A DNA stretch of 64,000 bases, taken from Caryophanon tenue (GTDB lineage Bacteria; Bacillota; Bacilli; Bacillales_A; Planococcaceae). The stretch covers positions 434,001 to 498,000 of the forward strand of contig NZ_MASJ01000001.1 of assembly GCF_001700315.1 (NCBI RefSeq). The letters are read 5' to 3'. Position numbers and translations under genes: made by a program. A model generated the notes under the pieces. It saw only the letters and a program-made list of their open reading frames with translations. It did not search any database and was not told where the DNA came from. Positions 42,728 through 51,671 of this stretch are shown piece by piece. Positions within the stretch are counted from its first letter, which is position 1, and every line of letters begins with the position of its first letter.

Positions 42728-43426
42728 ATGCTAATCGCAATCATTATTGGCGCAGTTATTGGTTCATTTAGTCATGTCGTTGGGGCGCATCAACCAGTCG
42801 GGCGACAATGGGCGTTTCGCCGTTCGCAATGTGATAATTGTGAGCATGTATTAACAGTATATGAATTGTTACCAATTGTTAGCTATATGTGGCAACGTGG
42901 TCGGTGTCGTCGCTGTGCTGTAAAGATTGAACGCAGCATTGTGTTAGTCGAGTGGCTTGGGGCAATGAGCGCGGCGATATTATATAATGTGTATGGTTTT
43001 TCATGGGCGTTTTTCCTCGGGGTTATATTACTTGCGTTCTTTTGTATGATTAGTGTCGCGGATTGGTATTATATGATTGTGCCGAATCAATTTATTGGTT
43101 TTATCGGTGTGCCAATCGTGCTGATTGTTATGTTTTCTTCCTCATTTTATGAGCATTTACTAGGAGGGATATTGGCATTTACGATGCTGTATACATTGCA
43201 TTTGACAACTGGTGGTATTGGTGCAGGGGATGTGAAGTTAGCCTTTGTTTTAGGTAGCGTTGTTGGGGTTGCACATGTATTTACGATGTTTTTATTTGCG
43301 AGTATATTTGGCTTTTTATTTGTACTATTGATGAAAAAACGCAAAATTCCGTTTGCTCCGTCACTTTGTATGGCGACCTTTCTATGCTATAACATTAATT
43401 ATTTCGAAATGCCGTGGCTTATGTGA
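42728..43426 (+). CDS. comC: Prepilin peptidase (A24 family), ComC-like
   Basis: A 232-residue integral membrane aspartic protease. It has the N-terminal GSFSHV segment, two C-x-x-C pairs (CDNCEH and CRRC) in the cytoplasmic domain that bind zinc, and the two catalytic aspartates in VADWYYMIVPN and GGIGAGDVK. It cleaves and often N-methylates type IV prepilin-like proteins such as the ComG pseudopilins needed for DNA uptake. ATG at 42728 follows GAGAGGTG. Located between thyA and dfrA, not beside com genes. Confidence 0.88.
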   Translation: MLIAIIIGAVIGSFSHVVGAHQPVGRQWAFRRSQCDNCEHVLTVYELLPIVSYMWQRGRCRRCAVKIERSIVLVEWLGAMSAAILYNVYGFSWAFFLGVILLAFFCMISVADWYYMIVPNQFIGFIGVPIVLIVMFSSSFYEHLLGGILAFTMLYTLHLTTGGIGAGDVKLAFVLGSVVGVAHVFTMFLFASIFGFLFVLLMKKRKIPFAPSLCMATFLCYNINYFEMPWLM

Positions 43427-43485
43427 TACAGCTAGAATTACAGTGGTGAATATGGCACAATAAAGTGAAAGAGGGGGCTAGTAGC

Positions 43486-43956
43486 ATGATTTCATTAATT
43501 GTTGCACATGACGAGCAATATGTTATCGGAAAAGATAATGATATGCCGTGGCATTTACCAGGGGACTTACAATATTTTAAAGCGCAAACAATGGGGAAAC
43601 CTGTCATTATGGGACGTAAAACATTTGAATCGATTGGCAGACCATTGCCAGGTCGTCGTAATATCGTGATTACACGTAATCGTGATTACAGCGCAGAAGG
43701 GATTGAAGTAGTGTATTCGTTAGCGGAGGCACTTGCGCTAACAAACGATGCACCAGAGCAAATGGTCATCGGCGGTCAGCAAATTTTTACAGAGGCATTG
43801 CCACTTGCAACGCGTTTATATATTACGCATATTGATACGACATTTGAAGGGGATACGTTTTTCCCGCGGTACCCAGGCTTTCAGCTTATTCGTGAACAAG
43901 CGCCGATTGAAACGCCAGAAGGATATACATTCCGTTATTGCATTTATGAAAAATAA
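43486..43956 (+). CDS. dfrA: Dihydrofolate reductase
   Basis: A 156-residue DHFR that reduces dihydrofolate to tetrahydrofolate with NADPH. Motifs: ISLIVAHDEQYVIGKDNDMPWHLPGDL with the catalytic acidic residue, MGRKTFESIGRPLPGR, and IGGQQIF. ATG at 43486 follows AAAGAGGGGG; a frame starting 21 bases earlier would include that site. It regenerates the folate oxidised by ThyA. Confidence 0.95.
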   Translation: MISLIVAHDEQYVIGKDNDMPWHLPGDLQYFKAQTMGKPVIMGRKTFESIGRPLPGRRNIVITRNRDYSAEGIEVVYSLAEALALTNDAPEQMVIGGQQIFTEALPLATRLYITHIDTTFEGDTFFPRYPGFQLIREQAPIETPEGYTFRYCIYEK

Positions 43957-44052
43957 AGCGGCGAAATGACATGACATGATAAATGTCATCTTTACAGTAG
44001 TGTTACAAAGCTTGTAAAATGAAGGGAACGACAGAGAAGGATGTGCATATGA

Positions 44053-44895
44053 ATGGGACGAATTCACATTGTAACAGATTCAACATGTGACCTTTCAAAT
44101 GAAGAATTAGAGCAATTAAATATTCATGTAGTACCATTAACAATTCAACTAGGTAGTCAAACATATATTGACCGCATAGAAATTCAACCTGAACAATTTT
44201 TACAAAAAATGAAGAGTGAAAAAGAGTTGCCGAAAAGTTCGCAGCCTGCTCCTGGTAAGTTTGTCGAACTATATGAAGCGTTAGGGAAAGATGGCGACCA
44301 AGTCATTTCAATACATATGACGGGCGGTATGAGTGGTACGGTTCAGTCAGCGCGTCAAGCAGCCGATATGGCAAATGCAGATGTAACGGTGTTTGACTCA
44401 CGCTATATCGCATGGGGGCTTGCATTCCAATTACGTGAAGCGGCTCGTTTACGTGATGCTGGCGCAAGCGTAGAAGAAATTATTGCACGTGTCGAACATG
44501 TACGTCAAAATACGCGTTTATTTGTGATTGTGGATACGCTTGAAAACTTAATCAAGGGTGGACGTATTGGTAAAGGTATGGGAATGATTGGGTCGTTACT
44601 CAATATTAAACCAATTGCGACACTTGACGAAGGAAATTTAGTGCAAGTAACAAAAGTACGTAGCCATAAGCAAGTTGTAAAATATTGTTTCGAGCAGTTC
44701 CAACAAGAAACCGCTGGAAAAACAGTAAAAGCAGTAGGGATTTCACACGCAGATGGGATGGGGACGATGGGACAGTCGCTGAAAGAGCTAGTTGAACAAA
44801 CAGGCTTTTCATCGGTAGACGTTGCGTTCACGTGCCCAACGATTTCAACACATACAGGCCCAGGTGCAGTTGGTTTCATTTACTTCGCAGAATAA
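44053..44895 (+). CDS. DegV family fatty-acid-binding protein
   Basis: A 280-residue cytoplasmic lipid-binding protein. The start (RIHIVTDSTCDLSNEELEQLNIHVVPL) and the GMSGTVQSARQAA segment are typical of DegV/FakB. FakB proteins hold a fatty acid while the FakA kinase phosphorylates it for phospholipid synthesis. AGAAGGATG precedes the ATG. Placed between dfrA and ypmR, as in several Bacilli. Confidence 0.92.
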   Translation: MGRIHIVTDSTCDLSNEELEQLNIHVVPLTIQLGSQTYIDRIEIQPEQFLQKMKSEKELPKSSQPAPGKFVELYEALGKDGDQVISIHMTGGMSGTVQSARQAADMANADVTVFDSRYIAWGLAFQLREAARLRDAGASVEEIIARVEHVRQNTRLFVIVDTLENLIKGGRIGKGMGMIGSLLNIKPIATLDEGNLVQVTKVRSHKQVVKYCFEQFQQETAGKTVKAVGISHADGMGTMGQSLKELVEQTGFSSVDVAFTCPTISTHTGPGAVGFIYFAE

Positions 44896-44905
44896 TGTTC
44901 AAAGT

Positions 44906-44937
44906 TTCAATCCGATTTATCGGATTGAAGCTTTTTT
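44906..44937 (+). terminator. Intrinsic terminator
   Basis: TTCAATCCGAT (44906-44916) pairs with ATCGGATTGAA (44919-44929), followed by GCTTTTTTTT. It ends degV. Confidence 0.82.
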
Positions 44938-45020
44938 TTCACAATTTGTACGATTGTGAAGAAAGAATCGTTTTCCGATGCCGGATTTCGATTTATAATG
45001 GAAGAAAAGGAGCGATTTGT

Positions 45021-45959
45021 ATGAAAAGATGGCTCGTCTTTCTATTGTGTGCTTTTCTACTTACAGGTTGCTCAGTGACGATTGACCCGGCTGAGGAACA
45101 GCAGGATGACGAATATGTACCAGAAACATTCAATGCATGGCAATTAATGCAGCAACAACTGGCGGAGCAAAAAGAAGAAGCAGCACAACAAGAACTAGAA
45201 GAAAAACAGCAGCAAGCGCACAATCCTGAAAAGCCTATTCCTTTAATTGAACACCAAGAAGGAGAGGTTTTACATTATTTAGCACTCGGTGACTCCTTGA
45301 CGCAAGGTGTCGGTGATGAGGAAGATCATTATGGTTGGACAGGTCGCCTGTCGGATGCGTTAATTCCATGGCCGATGATTTCAACGGTTGAGCTGGATAA
45401 CCGTGGCAAAAATGGTCGCCGTAGTGATCAACTTTTAAAGTTATTAGAAAAAGGGCATTATGATAAAGAGCTGGCGCAAGCAGGCTTATTATCTATTTCA
45501 ATCGGTGGAAATGACGTCATGAAAGTGGTGAAGAAAGACTTATTTGGGTTAAGCTCCACTGTACCGTTTAAAGAGGAGTTATTGGCCTATCGAGAACGCT
45601 ACATTGATATTTTAGCGTATATACGTGAACAAAATCCGACAGCTCCTCTTATTATTTTAGGGTTTTATAATCCGTTTACATTGATTACCGATGAGCAAAC
45701 AGATTTTCATGCACTGATGGAAGATTGGAACAATGTAATGGAAACGATGGCACTGACAGACGTCAATGCTTGCTATATTCCGATAGATGATTTATTTTTA
45801 ACAAATGATGACCTTGTGTACCATACTGATTTCTTTCATCCGAATGCAGAAGGCTATAACAACATGACAACACGGGTAATTGAAACATTACAAGGGTGCG
45901 ACATTGAACAAATGTCAGATGGTAGTATTGGATTTGAAAGGATGACATTACGTGAATAA
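45021..45959 (+). CDS. ypmR: YpmR-like SGNH/GDSL lipoprotein hydrolase
   Basis: A 312-residue lipoprotein; the lipobox is FLLTGCS near residue 17, so it acts outside the membrane. After a glutamine-rich linker (about 30-70) comes a SGNH hydrolase domain: block I GDSLTQGVGDE with the catalytic serine, block III GGND, and block V DFFHPNAEGY with the Asp-His pair. The family hydrolyses esters, lipid or wall acyl groups. ATG at 45021 follows AAAAGGAGCG. It overlaps ypmS by eight bases. Confidence 0.88.
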   Translation: MKRWLVFLLCAFLLTGCSVTIDPAEEQQDDEYVPETFNAWQLMQQQLAEQKEEAAQQELEEKQQQAHNPEKPIPLIEHQEGEVLHYLALGDSLTQGVGDEEDHYGWTGRLSDALIPWPMISTVELDNRGKNGRRSDQLLKLLEKGHYDKELAQAGLLSISIGGNDVMKVVKKDLFGLSSTVPFKEELLAYRERYIDILAYIREQNPTAPLIILGFYNPFTLITDEQTDFHALMEDWNNVMETMALTDVNACYIPIDDLFLTNDDLVYHTDFFHPNAEGYNNMTTRVIETLQGCDIEQMSDGSIGFERMTLRE

Positions 45960-46530
45960 ATGGAAAATAGCGTTTTTTGCGTTAGTGGGTTTCATTGTAC
46001 TAACGCTTGGCGGAGCGGTTGCTCTATTATTTAGTGGAGAGCAAGTTGTTACGCCACCAGCACAACAACATCAAGGGAATGTTGTTGCACTCCAAACGAC
46101 AGCGCCAGAATTTGAGGCGATTGCGCGTTATTATATGCAGGATACATTAACACAGTCACCAATCCCATTTGACTTTTCGATTAACGAAACGGTTAATTTA
46201 ACGAGTGAACTTGCAGTATTCGGTGTAGACATTCCAGTTGCGATGTCATTTGATCCGATTGTTCACGAAAATGGTAATATTAGTTTAGAACAACAAGGGA
46301 TGAATATTGGTAACTTATCATTACCACCACAATATGTATTAAAGCTTATCGGGCAGGCTGTTCAATTTCCAGATTGGATTACAGTACAGCCATCTGATGC
46401 ATCCATTTATGTTGATTTATCACGCTTAAACATTGATTCTGGCACACGAGTTCGTGCAAAGGAAATTGATTTAGCGGCAAATAAAATTCAAATCGAATTA
46501 ATTATTCCAACGACGAAAGAGGGCGAATAG
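45952..46530 (+). CDS. ypmS: YpmS family protein (DUF2140)
   Basis: A 192-residue protein with one N-terminal membrane helix ([21 protein letters not shown]) and an extracellular domain. The stretch [26 protein letters not shown] fits YpmS; its function is unknown, perhaps with YpmR in the envelope. GTG start inside the end of ypmR, after AAAGGATG. msrA starts one base after its stop. Confidence 0.85.
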   Translation: MNKWKIAFFALVGFIVLTLGGAVALLFSGEQVVTPPAQQHQGNVVALQTTAPEFEAIARYYMQDTLTQSPIPFDFSINETVNLTSELAVFGVDIPVAMSFDPIVHENGNISLEQQGMNIGNLSLPPQYVLKLIGQAVQFPDWITVQPSDASIYVDLSRLNIDSGTRVRAKEIDLAANKIQIELIIPTTKEGE

Positions 46531-46531
46531 C

Positions 46532-47050
46532 ATGGCAAAAGCAACATTTGCAGGCGGTTGTTTCTGGTGTATGGTGAAGCCATTTGATGAACAGCCAGGC
46601 ATTGAATCTGTCATTTCGGGCTATACAGGCGGTCATGTTGAAAATCCAACATATGAACAAGTATGCAGTGAAACGACAGGACATTTAGAAGCGGTTCAAA
46701 TTACGTTTGACCCTGCTGTTTACCCGTATGAAGAGTTAGTCGAGTTGTATTGGACATTGATTGACCCGACGGATGCAGGTGGACAATTTTATGACCGTGG
46801 TGAATCATATACAACGGCGATTTTCGTACATGATGACGAACAGCGCGCGATTGCAGAAGCATCAAAAGCAAAATTAGAGGCCTCTCGTAAGTTTTCAAAG
46901 CCGATTGCGGTGAAAATTTTAGATGCGAAGCCATTTTATGAAGCAGAGAGCTATCACCAGCATTATTATAAGAAGAATCCAGCGCATTATAACCGATATG
47001 CAATCGGTTCAGGGCGCGAAGCTTTTAAACAAACGCATTGGGGGAAATAA
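46532..47050 (+). CDS. msrA: Peptide-methionine (S)-S-oxide reductase MsrA
   Basis: A 172-residue repair enzyme. The active motif is GGCFWC near residue 10-13, with catalytic cysteine first; [15 protein letters not shown] and [12 protein letters not shown] are family hallmarks. It reduces the S form of methionine sulfoxide in proteins. ATG follows GAGGGCGAA. msrB starts two bases after the stop, so both stereoisomers are repaired from one message. Confidence 0.95.
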   Translation: MAKATFAGGCFWCMVKPFDEQPGIESVISGYTGGHVENPTYEQVCSETTGHLEAVQITFDPAVYPYEELVELYWTLIDPTDAGGQFYDRGESYTTAIFVHDDEQRAIAEASKAKLEASRKFSKPIAVKILDAKPFYEAESYHQHYYKKNPAHYNRYAIGSGREAFKQTHWGK

Positions 47051-47052
47051 TT

Positions 47053-47484
47053 GTGGATAACAAAGAAAAACGTTTAGAGCAACTAACCGATATGCAATAT
47101 TACGTGACACAACAAAACGGTACGGAACCACCATATCGCAATGAATATGACCAACATTTTGATGAAGGTATTTATGTAGACATCGTATCGGGGAAGCCTT
47201 TATTTTCATCGCGTGATAAATACGATGCGGGTTGCGGTTGGCCAGCATTTACAAAGCCAATTGAAGCGCCGGAAGTGACAGAGCATTTTGATGAAAGTCA
47301 CGGCATGCGCCGCGTTGAAGTTCGTTCAAAAACAGCGAACTCTCACTTAGGACATGTATTCCCGGATGGTCCGAAAGAACAAGGTGGCTTACGCTATTGT
47401 ATTAACTCCGCAGCATTACGCTTCGTACCAGTGGATGAATTAGAAGCACAAGGATATGGTGAGTACGTATCATTATTCCGCTAA
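47053..47484 (+). CDS. msrB: Peptide-methionine (R)-S-oxide reductase MsrB
   Basis: A 143-residue enzyme that reduces the R form of methionine sulfoxide. Family segments: [28 protein letters not shown] and the catalytic [13 protein letters not shown] with the cysteine near residue 120. The zinc-binding C-x-x-C pairs of some relatives are absent. GTG at 47053 is preceded by GGGGGA; a TTG 15 bases upstream is less likely. Operon partner of msrA. Confidence 0.94.
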   Translation: MDNKEKRLEQLTDMQYYVTQQNGTEPPYRNEYDQHFDEGIYVDIVSGKPLFSSRDKYDAGCGWPAFTKPIEAPEVTEHFDESHGMRRVEVRSKTANSHLGHVFPDGPKEQGGLRYCINSAALRFVPVDELEAQGYGEYVSLFR

Positions 47485-47561
47485 CAACAGACGACTAGGC
47501 GCATTGCTTAGTCGTTATTTTTTGCAAAAAATAGGACTAACGATGAAAGGAATGGGGTATA

Positions 47562-47786
47562 ATGCCATCGAAGACATTTTATACATACGTGTTAACGTAT
47601 CGTGGCGGTAGTGTAGCAGAAGATGCGACACACTTTGCAGAAGCGGCATTTCACGATAGCCAGTTTCCGAAACAGTCGACGGATTATGATGAATTATCAT
47701 CCTATATCGAGATGCTTTCTGACGAGGCGTTAACGACACGTACGTTTGATGAATTATGGGAAAGCTATGTATCAAAATACATGTAA
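47562..47786 (+). CDS. yozE: YozE family protein
   Basis: A 74-residue small helical protein. The start KTFYTYVLTYRGG, followed by HFAEAAFHDSQFPKQSTDYDEL and ending with WESYVSKY, matches YozE, a sterile-alpha-motif-like DNA-associated fold of unknown role. GAAAGGAATGGGG stands before the ATG. Confidence 0.87.
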   Translation: MPSKTFYTYVLTYRGGSVAEDATHFAEAAFHDSQFPKQSTDYDELSSYIEMLSDEALTTRTFDELWESYVSKYM

Positions 47787-47833
47787 ACGAATTATCAGAA
47801 AACATAAACTTCGGACGTCAGACCACAGATTCA

Positions 47834-47863
47834 TTGCAAAGAGCTTTATGCATCGGTTATGAT
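47834..47863 (+). promoter_or_regulatory. Probable promoter of deoD
   Basis: TTGCAA (47834-47839), 18-base spacer, TATGAT (47858-47863), 36 bases before the gene. Confidence 0.5.
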
Positions 47864-47899
47864 AAAGAAGTACATAAAAAATAGAAAAGAGGTCATTAA

Positions 47900-48607
47900 A
47901 TGAGCGTTCATATTAATGCACAACAAGGCGACATCGCAGAAATCGTATTACTTCCAGGAGATCCACTACGCGCGAAATACATCGCAGAAACTTTCTTAGA
48001 AGATGTAGTTCAATATAACTCTGTACGTAACGCATTCGGCTTCACAGGTACATACAAAGGTAAACGTGTATCTGTACAAGGAACAGGTATGGGTGTACCA
48101 TCAATCTCTATTTATGCAACAGAATTAATGCAAGAATACGGCGTACAAAAATTAATCCGCGTAGGTACTTGTGGCGCAATCCAACAAGATGTAAAAGTAC
48201 GTGACGTAATTATTGCACAAACGTCTTCAACAGATTCTAGCATGAACCGCGTAATCTTCGGTGGCAACATCGACTACGCACCAACAGCAGACTTCGATTT
48301 ATTATTAAAAGCTTACAACGCTGCAAAAGATGCAGACTTAGCTGTACGTGTTGGTAACATCTTCACAGCAGATATGTTCTATTCTGACGAAGCACAAAAC
48401 GAAAAATTAGCAAAATACGGTGTACTAGCTGTAGAGATGGAAACATCAGCACTTTACACATTAGCTGCTAAATTCGGCCGTAAAGCATTAACAGTATTAA
48501 CTGTATCAGACCACATCTTAACAGGCGAAGTAACATCAGCTGAAGAGCGTCAAACAACATTCAACGACATGATGGTTATCGCGTTAGAAGCAGCGATTCA
48601 AGACTAG
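47900..48607 (+). CDS. deoD: Purine nucleoside phosphorylase DeoD
   Basis: A 235-residue phosphorylase of the hexameric low-molecular-weight type. It splits purine nucleosides with phosphate to base and ribose-1-phosphate for salvage. Signatures: [17 protein letters not shown] with the phosphate-binding Gly and Arg, [25 protein letters not shown] for the ribose, and VSDHI with the catalytic Asp. AAAGAGGTC precedes the ATG. Codon use is strongly biased, suggesting high expression. Confidence 0.95.
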   Translation: MSVHINAQQGDIAEIVLLPGDPLRAKYIAETFLEDVVQYNSVRNAFGFTGTYKGKRVSVQGTGMGVPSISIYATELMQEYGVQKLIRVGTCGAIQQDVKVRDVIIAQTSSTDSSMNRVIFGGNIDYAPTADFDLLLKAYNAAKDADLAVRVGNIFTADMFYSDEAQNEKLAKYGVLAVEMETSALYTLAAKFGRKALTVLTVSDHILTGEVTSAEERQTTFNDMMVIALEAAIQD

Positions 48608-48674
48608 TCGTCGCAACGGTTTGAAGGTTACTAAGATTTATAAAGGGACATTCTCTTTCAAACGTGCCATGTAG

Positions 48675-48710
48675 AACTCACTAGACAAGTAATTGTTTAG
48701 TGGGTTTTTT
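48675..48710 (+). terminator. Intrinsic terminator
   Basis: AACTCACTA (48675-48683) pairs with TAGTGGGTT (48698-48706), then TTTT. It ends deoD. Confidence 0.6.
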
Positions 48711-48780
48711 CATTGTGCATCTTTTTTACATTCCTTGCAATTTTGTTGCCATTTGTATGTTTAAACGTGTATATGGAGCA

Positions 48781-49206
48781 TTAAAATAAGCCTAAAGAAT
48801 CCGTTGTAATAAGTAGCGTTACCATGATGATAACAAAAGCGAGCTCTATTAGTGTAGCGAGGAAAGCTCGTTGATTATCAGCATGTTTCCATTCCATAAA
48901 GGCGCGTAGTAATTCTGTTACGACTAAAAACGTAATAATGAGGCCGAAGATAATGAATTGCCAAAAGCTAGCGACATCGTCTGTTGTTGTGACAATGTAA
49001 GATACAATGACTAGTAAGACAGTAAATACGCCACGCATCCACCAATCGATTTTTTTGTGTGTAGTATTCACATAGTTATAAGAAAATGAGCGTGGGCGTT
49101 CAACGTGTAATAGTTTACGTGTTACATAATTAAAAAGTGTTAACACGATAAATAAAAGAACAAAAAGCAAAAGGATACTTGAAAAATCATTGTTTCCCAA
49201 CTGCAC
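48781..49206 (-). CDS. DUF4181-like membrane protein
   Basis: A 141-residue membrane protein with four predicted helices (about 9-26, 60-78, 83-104, 118-136). The cytoplasmic linker RPRSFSYNYVNTTHKKIDWWMR resembles DUF4181 proteins of Bacillales, which have no known function. AAGGAG is 7 bases upstream of the ATG. Monocistronic and divergent from the gene at 49306. Confidence 0.75.
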   Translation of the reverse strand: MQLGNNDFSSILLLFVLLFIVLTLFNYVTRKLLHVERPRSFSYNYVNTTHKKIDWWMRGVFTVLLVIVSYIVTTTDDVASFWQFIIFGLIITFLVVTELLRAFMEWKHADNQRAFLATLIELAFVIIMVTLLITTDSLGLF

Positions 49207-49305
49207 GCAACTCCTTAAAAGGTAATATATGTTTTATGATAGCATATTTACTTTGTATATGATGACGAACAAAATGTTATACTGACATTTTAGGAGGAAT
49301 CAAAC

Positions 49306-49752
49306 ATGAACGAAAAATTTGAAGCAACATTACGAGCAATACTATCTGGTACGAAAACATATAAAATGACGTGGGATTACTTATCAGACCAGTATTACGA
49401 TGAGGCAGTAGCGTATTATGAGCAAGAGTTGGCTGAAGAAGCAGACGTAAATGTCGTCTTTGATTCGGCTTTTGAAGCAGTATATGAGGATGTATTATTT
49501 GTTGTGGCTTGTGTTGATATGGAAGACGAGCGACAACAGACGGAGGAGACGATGTATGATTTACGTATTTATGCGTATGAAGGAACAGCGTCAGCAGTTG
49601 ATTTTGCATCGGCACGATTATTATTTAATTCGCTGGATGAACAGTATGGTCAGCTTGTAGCGGATATTTATGAAGTGGCCGCTTTTAGTGCGAGTGGTAC
49701 AGACCAGCTAATGGATCAAATTATCGCAGCGCTTGGTGAAACAGCGCAATAG
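49306..49752 (+). CDS. Hypothetical acidic protein, 148 residues
   Basis: A soluble, very acidic protein (segment EQELAEEADVNVVFDSAFEAVYEDV) with mixed helix and strand. No family recognised. GGAGGAATC precedes the ATG, and an extended -10 box TGTTATACT at 49275-49283 lies upstream. Divergent from the DUF4181 gene. Confidence 0.7.
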   Translation: MNEKFEATLRAILSGTKTYKMTWDYLSDQYYDEAVAYYEQELAEEADVNVVFDSAFEAVYEDVLFVVACVDMEDERQQTEETMYDLRIYAYEGTASAVDFASARLLFNSLDEQYGQLVADIYEVAAFSASGTDQLMDQIIAALGETAQ

Positions 49753-49821
49753 CATGGTTTGTAGAAACTGTAGGCCTATTTGGAGCAGTGAGTACGAAAT
49801 ATGTTTACAACGACAGGAAGC

Positions 49822-49845
49822 CACTATCTGAAAAAGCAGATAGTG
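49822..49845. other. Short hairpin
   Basis: CACTATCTG (49822-49830) and CAGATAGTG (49837-49845) around AAAAAG. No T-run follows on the plus strand; role unclear. It lies just beyond the 3' end of the minus-strand small gene at 49870 and could end that transcript. Confidence 0.4.
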
Positions 49846-49869
49846 ACCTATAAAAGCGAGGCGGAGGCA

Positions 49870-49980
49870 TTAGCTTTCGACTTCGCTTTTAGTTGATTTC
49901 CACGACATGCCGCTTGTGACGCAACCCATCGTAACAATGATTAAAATAACAAAGAGTGTGTTATGTAACCAGTTTGGCAA
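49870..49980 (-). CDS. Small membrane peptide, 36 residues
   Basis: TTG at 49980 lies 8 bases after a perfect AAGGAGG (49989-49995) and opens a frame of 36 codons: a short start (LPNWLHN), one hydrophobic helix (TLFVILIIVTMGCV) and a polar tail (SWKSTKSEVES). The layout, one helix plus charged end, resembles short membrane peptides such as type I toxins or small stress proteins. I cannot name a family. An upstream hairpin at 50009-50038 may lie in its leader. Confidence 0.6.
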   Translation of the reverse strand: MPNWLHNTLFVILIIVTMGCVTSGMSWKSTKSEVES

Positions 49981-50008
49981 TTGCTCCGCCTCCTTCAACG
50001 AAAAGTGT

Positions 50009-50045
50009 GAATGCATCATACGTATGTGTGATGCATTCCTTTTTA
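50009..50045. terminator. Hairpin, possible terminator
   Basis: GAATGCATCA (50009-50018) pairs with TGATGCATTC (50029-50038), then CTTTTT on the plus strand. It may stop plus-strand transcripts or fold in the leader of the minus-strand peptide gene. Confidence 0.5.
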
Positions 50046-50211
50046 GTGTACCATGTATGCACTTCTTAAGGTTAAAAAAATTAACCTTGAAATTTAAAAA
50101 ATAATGTTTGGAAGAACAAGTATAAGTCTATAGTTATGGTTTTTAATGTGCTATTATACCTTATAATGAACTCTTATTTTAGGTAAAAAAGAGTGGTGTA
50201 AGGAGTATGTT

Positions 50212-50625
50212 ATGGTTGTTTTAAACAAAGAAGCATCAAAGCTTATTGATAATCGAATGAAGCGAAAAGAAAAAGAATTTTATAAGCGCATTGAAGATTT
50301 TAATTTGCAGGCGGTCGCGTTGCATAAGCGACTATTTACGAAAGTTGACCGTGAGCAGTATAAGGTGTTAAGTGACTATGTGAACCAATACATTGCACAT
50401 ACGCATATTTGGGATATTCGTTTTATAACGAATTTACGTGAATTTGAAGTAGCAACAATGCAAATGTTACATTTTCATTTTATTTTTGAAAAAGAGCCCC
50501 TAGACACATTAACACAAGAACGAAAAATTTATCATGGCTTATTAATACAATATCCACATTTGCATGAGTATGTGCTAAAGCAGTTTGACTTACATTATCC
50601 TCGTATGGTGGCGTTGCTTGTATAA
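50212..50625 (+). CDS. Hypothetical protein, 137 residues
   Basis: A soluble helical protein rich in His and aromatic residues (YIAHTHIWDIRFITNL, MLHFHFIFEKEPL). No family or motif recognised. AAGGAG precedes the ATG. The following chemoreceptor-like gene begins about 80 bases later. Confidence 0.7.
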   Translation: MVVLNKEASKLIDNRMKRKEKEFYKRIEDFNLQAVALHKRLFTKVDREQYKVLSDYVNQYIAHTHIWDIRFITNLREFEVATMQMLHFHFIFEKEPLDTLTQERKIYHGLLIQYPHLHEYVLKQFDLHYPRMVALLV

Positions 50626-50725
50626 GCGACGTCATTTATTTTTGTGTAAAAATAATGAAAAAATTCGTTACAATGAAAGAAATTGTTTTTCAAAGGGAGG
50701 AACATACAAGGAGCACGTTCAGGCA

Positions 50726-51529
50726 TTGGTAACGGCATTACCCTATATACATGCGGCATTTAAAGGGGATGTTGCCATTGTGGTTGCAGATGCAGCAACG
50801 AAAACAGTACAAGGCTATTTGCCGAGTAGTGTGATTGATGTAAACTATCGAATCGGTCAGCGTATTAATGAAGAGGACGAAAATTTACGTAGAGCGTTTC
50901 GAGGAGAGCAGCCGGATGTAAATTTACCGAAAGAGTTATACGGGGTGGCATTTAATGCGTATGCATTTCCGATCAAAGAAGGCACGAAAATTGTAGGCGT
51001 TATTGGGTTTGCGGTGCCGATTGAGGACCGCTTACAAGTAGAACAATATATGGCGACGATGCGTGATATTATTCAGCGTTTACATGACCGTGTACATATT
51101 GTGGCAGCACAGTCACAGCAACTTGCAGCAACAACGCAAGAAATTCATGTACAATCAGAGCATGTACGTCAAGATGCGGAACGTTCTAACCATATTACAG
51201 AGGTCATTAAAAATGTATCGCGCCAAACGAATTTACTTGGGTTAAATGCCTCGATTGAAGCGGCGCGTGCAGGTGTACACGGAGCAGGTTTTAATATAGT
51301 GGCACAGGAAGTTCGCAAATTATTAATGGAAACGTCTCAAGCGACAACAGAAATTGATGCGTCATTGCGAACAATCCAACAGCATATTACGACATTGCAA
51401 TCAGCGCTTGCGCAAGTGAATGAAGCAACAACAGAGCAAGCTGAAACGGTGCAAGATTTTAGCACCATTATCGAGCAGTTAAATGATTTGAGCGACCAAT
51501 TACATAGTTTTATGAAAAAATATAATTGA
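50726..51529 (+). CDS. Soluble chemoreceptor-like protein (YfmS type)
   Basis: About 267 residues from the first permitted start. The N-terminal half is a small sensor domain (VAIVVADAATKTVQGYLPSS, VIGFAVPIEDR). The C-terminal half is a short MCP signalling domain with the hairpin tip SRQTNLLGLNASIEAARAG, which contacts CheA and CheW, and long coiled arms. There is no membrane segment, as in YfmS. Homology to relatives begins before the TTG at 50726: the frame is open through KEHVQALVTALPYIH, and AAAGGGAGG (50692-50700) points to the AAG codon at 50708, not to an ATG. TTG 50726 could use AAGGAG at 50708-50713. Confidence 0.75.
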   Translation: MVTALPYIHAAFKGDVAIVVADAATKTVQGYLPSSVIDVNYRIGQRINEEDENLRRAFRGEQPDVNLPKELYGVAFNAYAFPIKEGTKIVGVIGFAVPIEDRLQVEQYMATMRDIIQRLHDRVHIVAAQSQQLAATTQEIHVQSEHVRQDAERSNHITEVIKNVSRQTNLLGLNASIEAARAGVHGAGFNIVAQEVRKLLMETSQATTEIDASLRTIQQHITTLQSALAQVNEATTEQAETVQDFSTIIEQLNDLSDQLHSFMKKYN

Positions 51530-51671
51530 ATGACACATACAGTGATGCAAAAGTTGCTGTGTGTGTTTTTATTTCTTAATAAATTCTTAAAATTTCGATA
51601 ATTTAGGATGAAGTACGTGGAAAAGCGGTATAGTAGCAGTAAGCAAACCGAACGAAATGAGGTGGGTTTAC

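Noticed and set aside
44505-44879. 124-codon minus-strand frame opposite degV
   Set aside because: Fully antisense to a recognised family gene and without a ribosome binding site.
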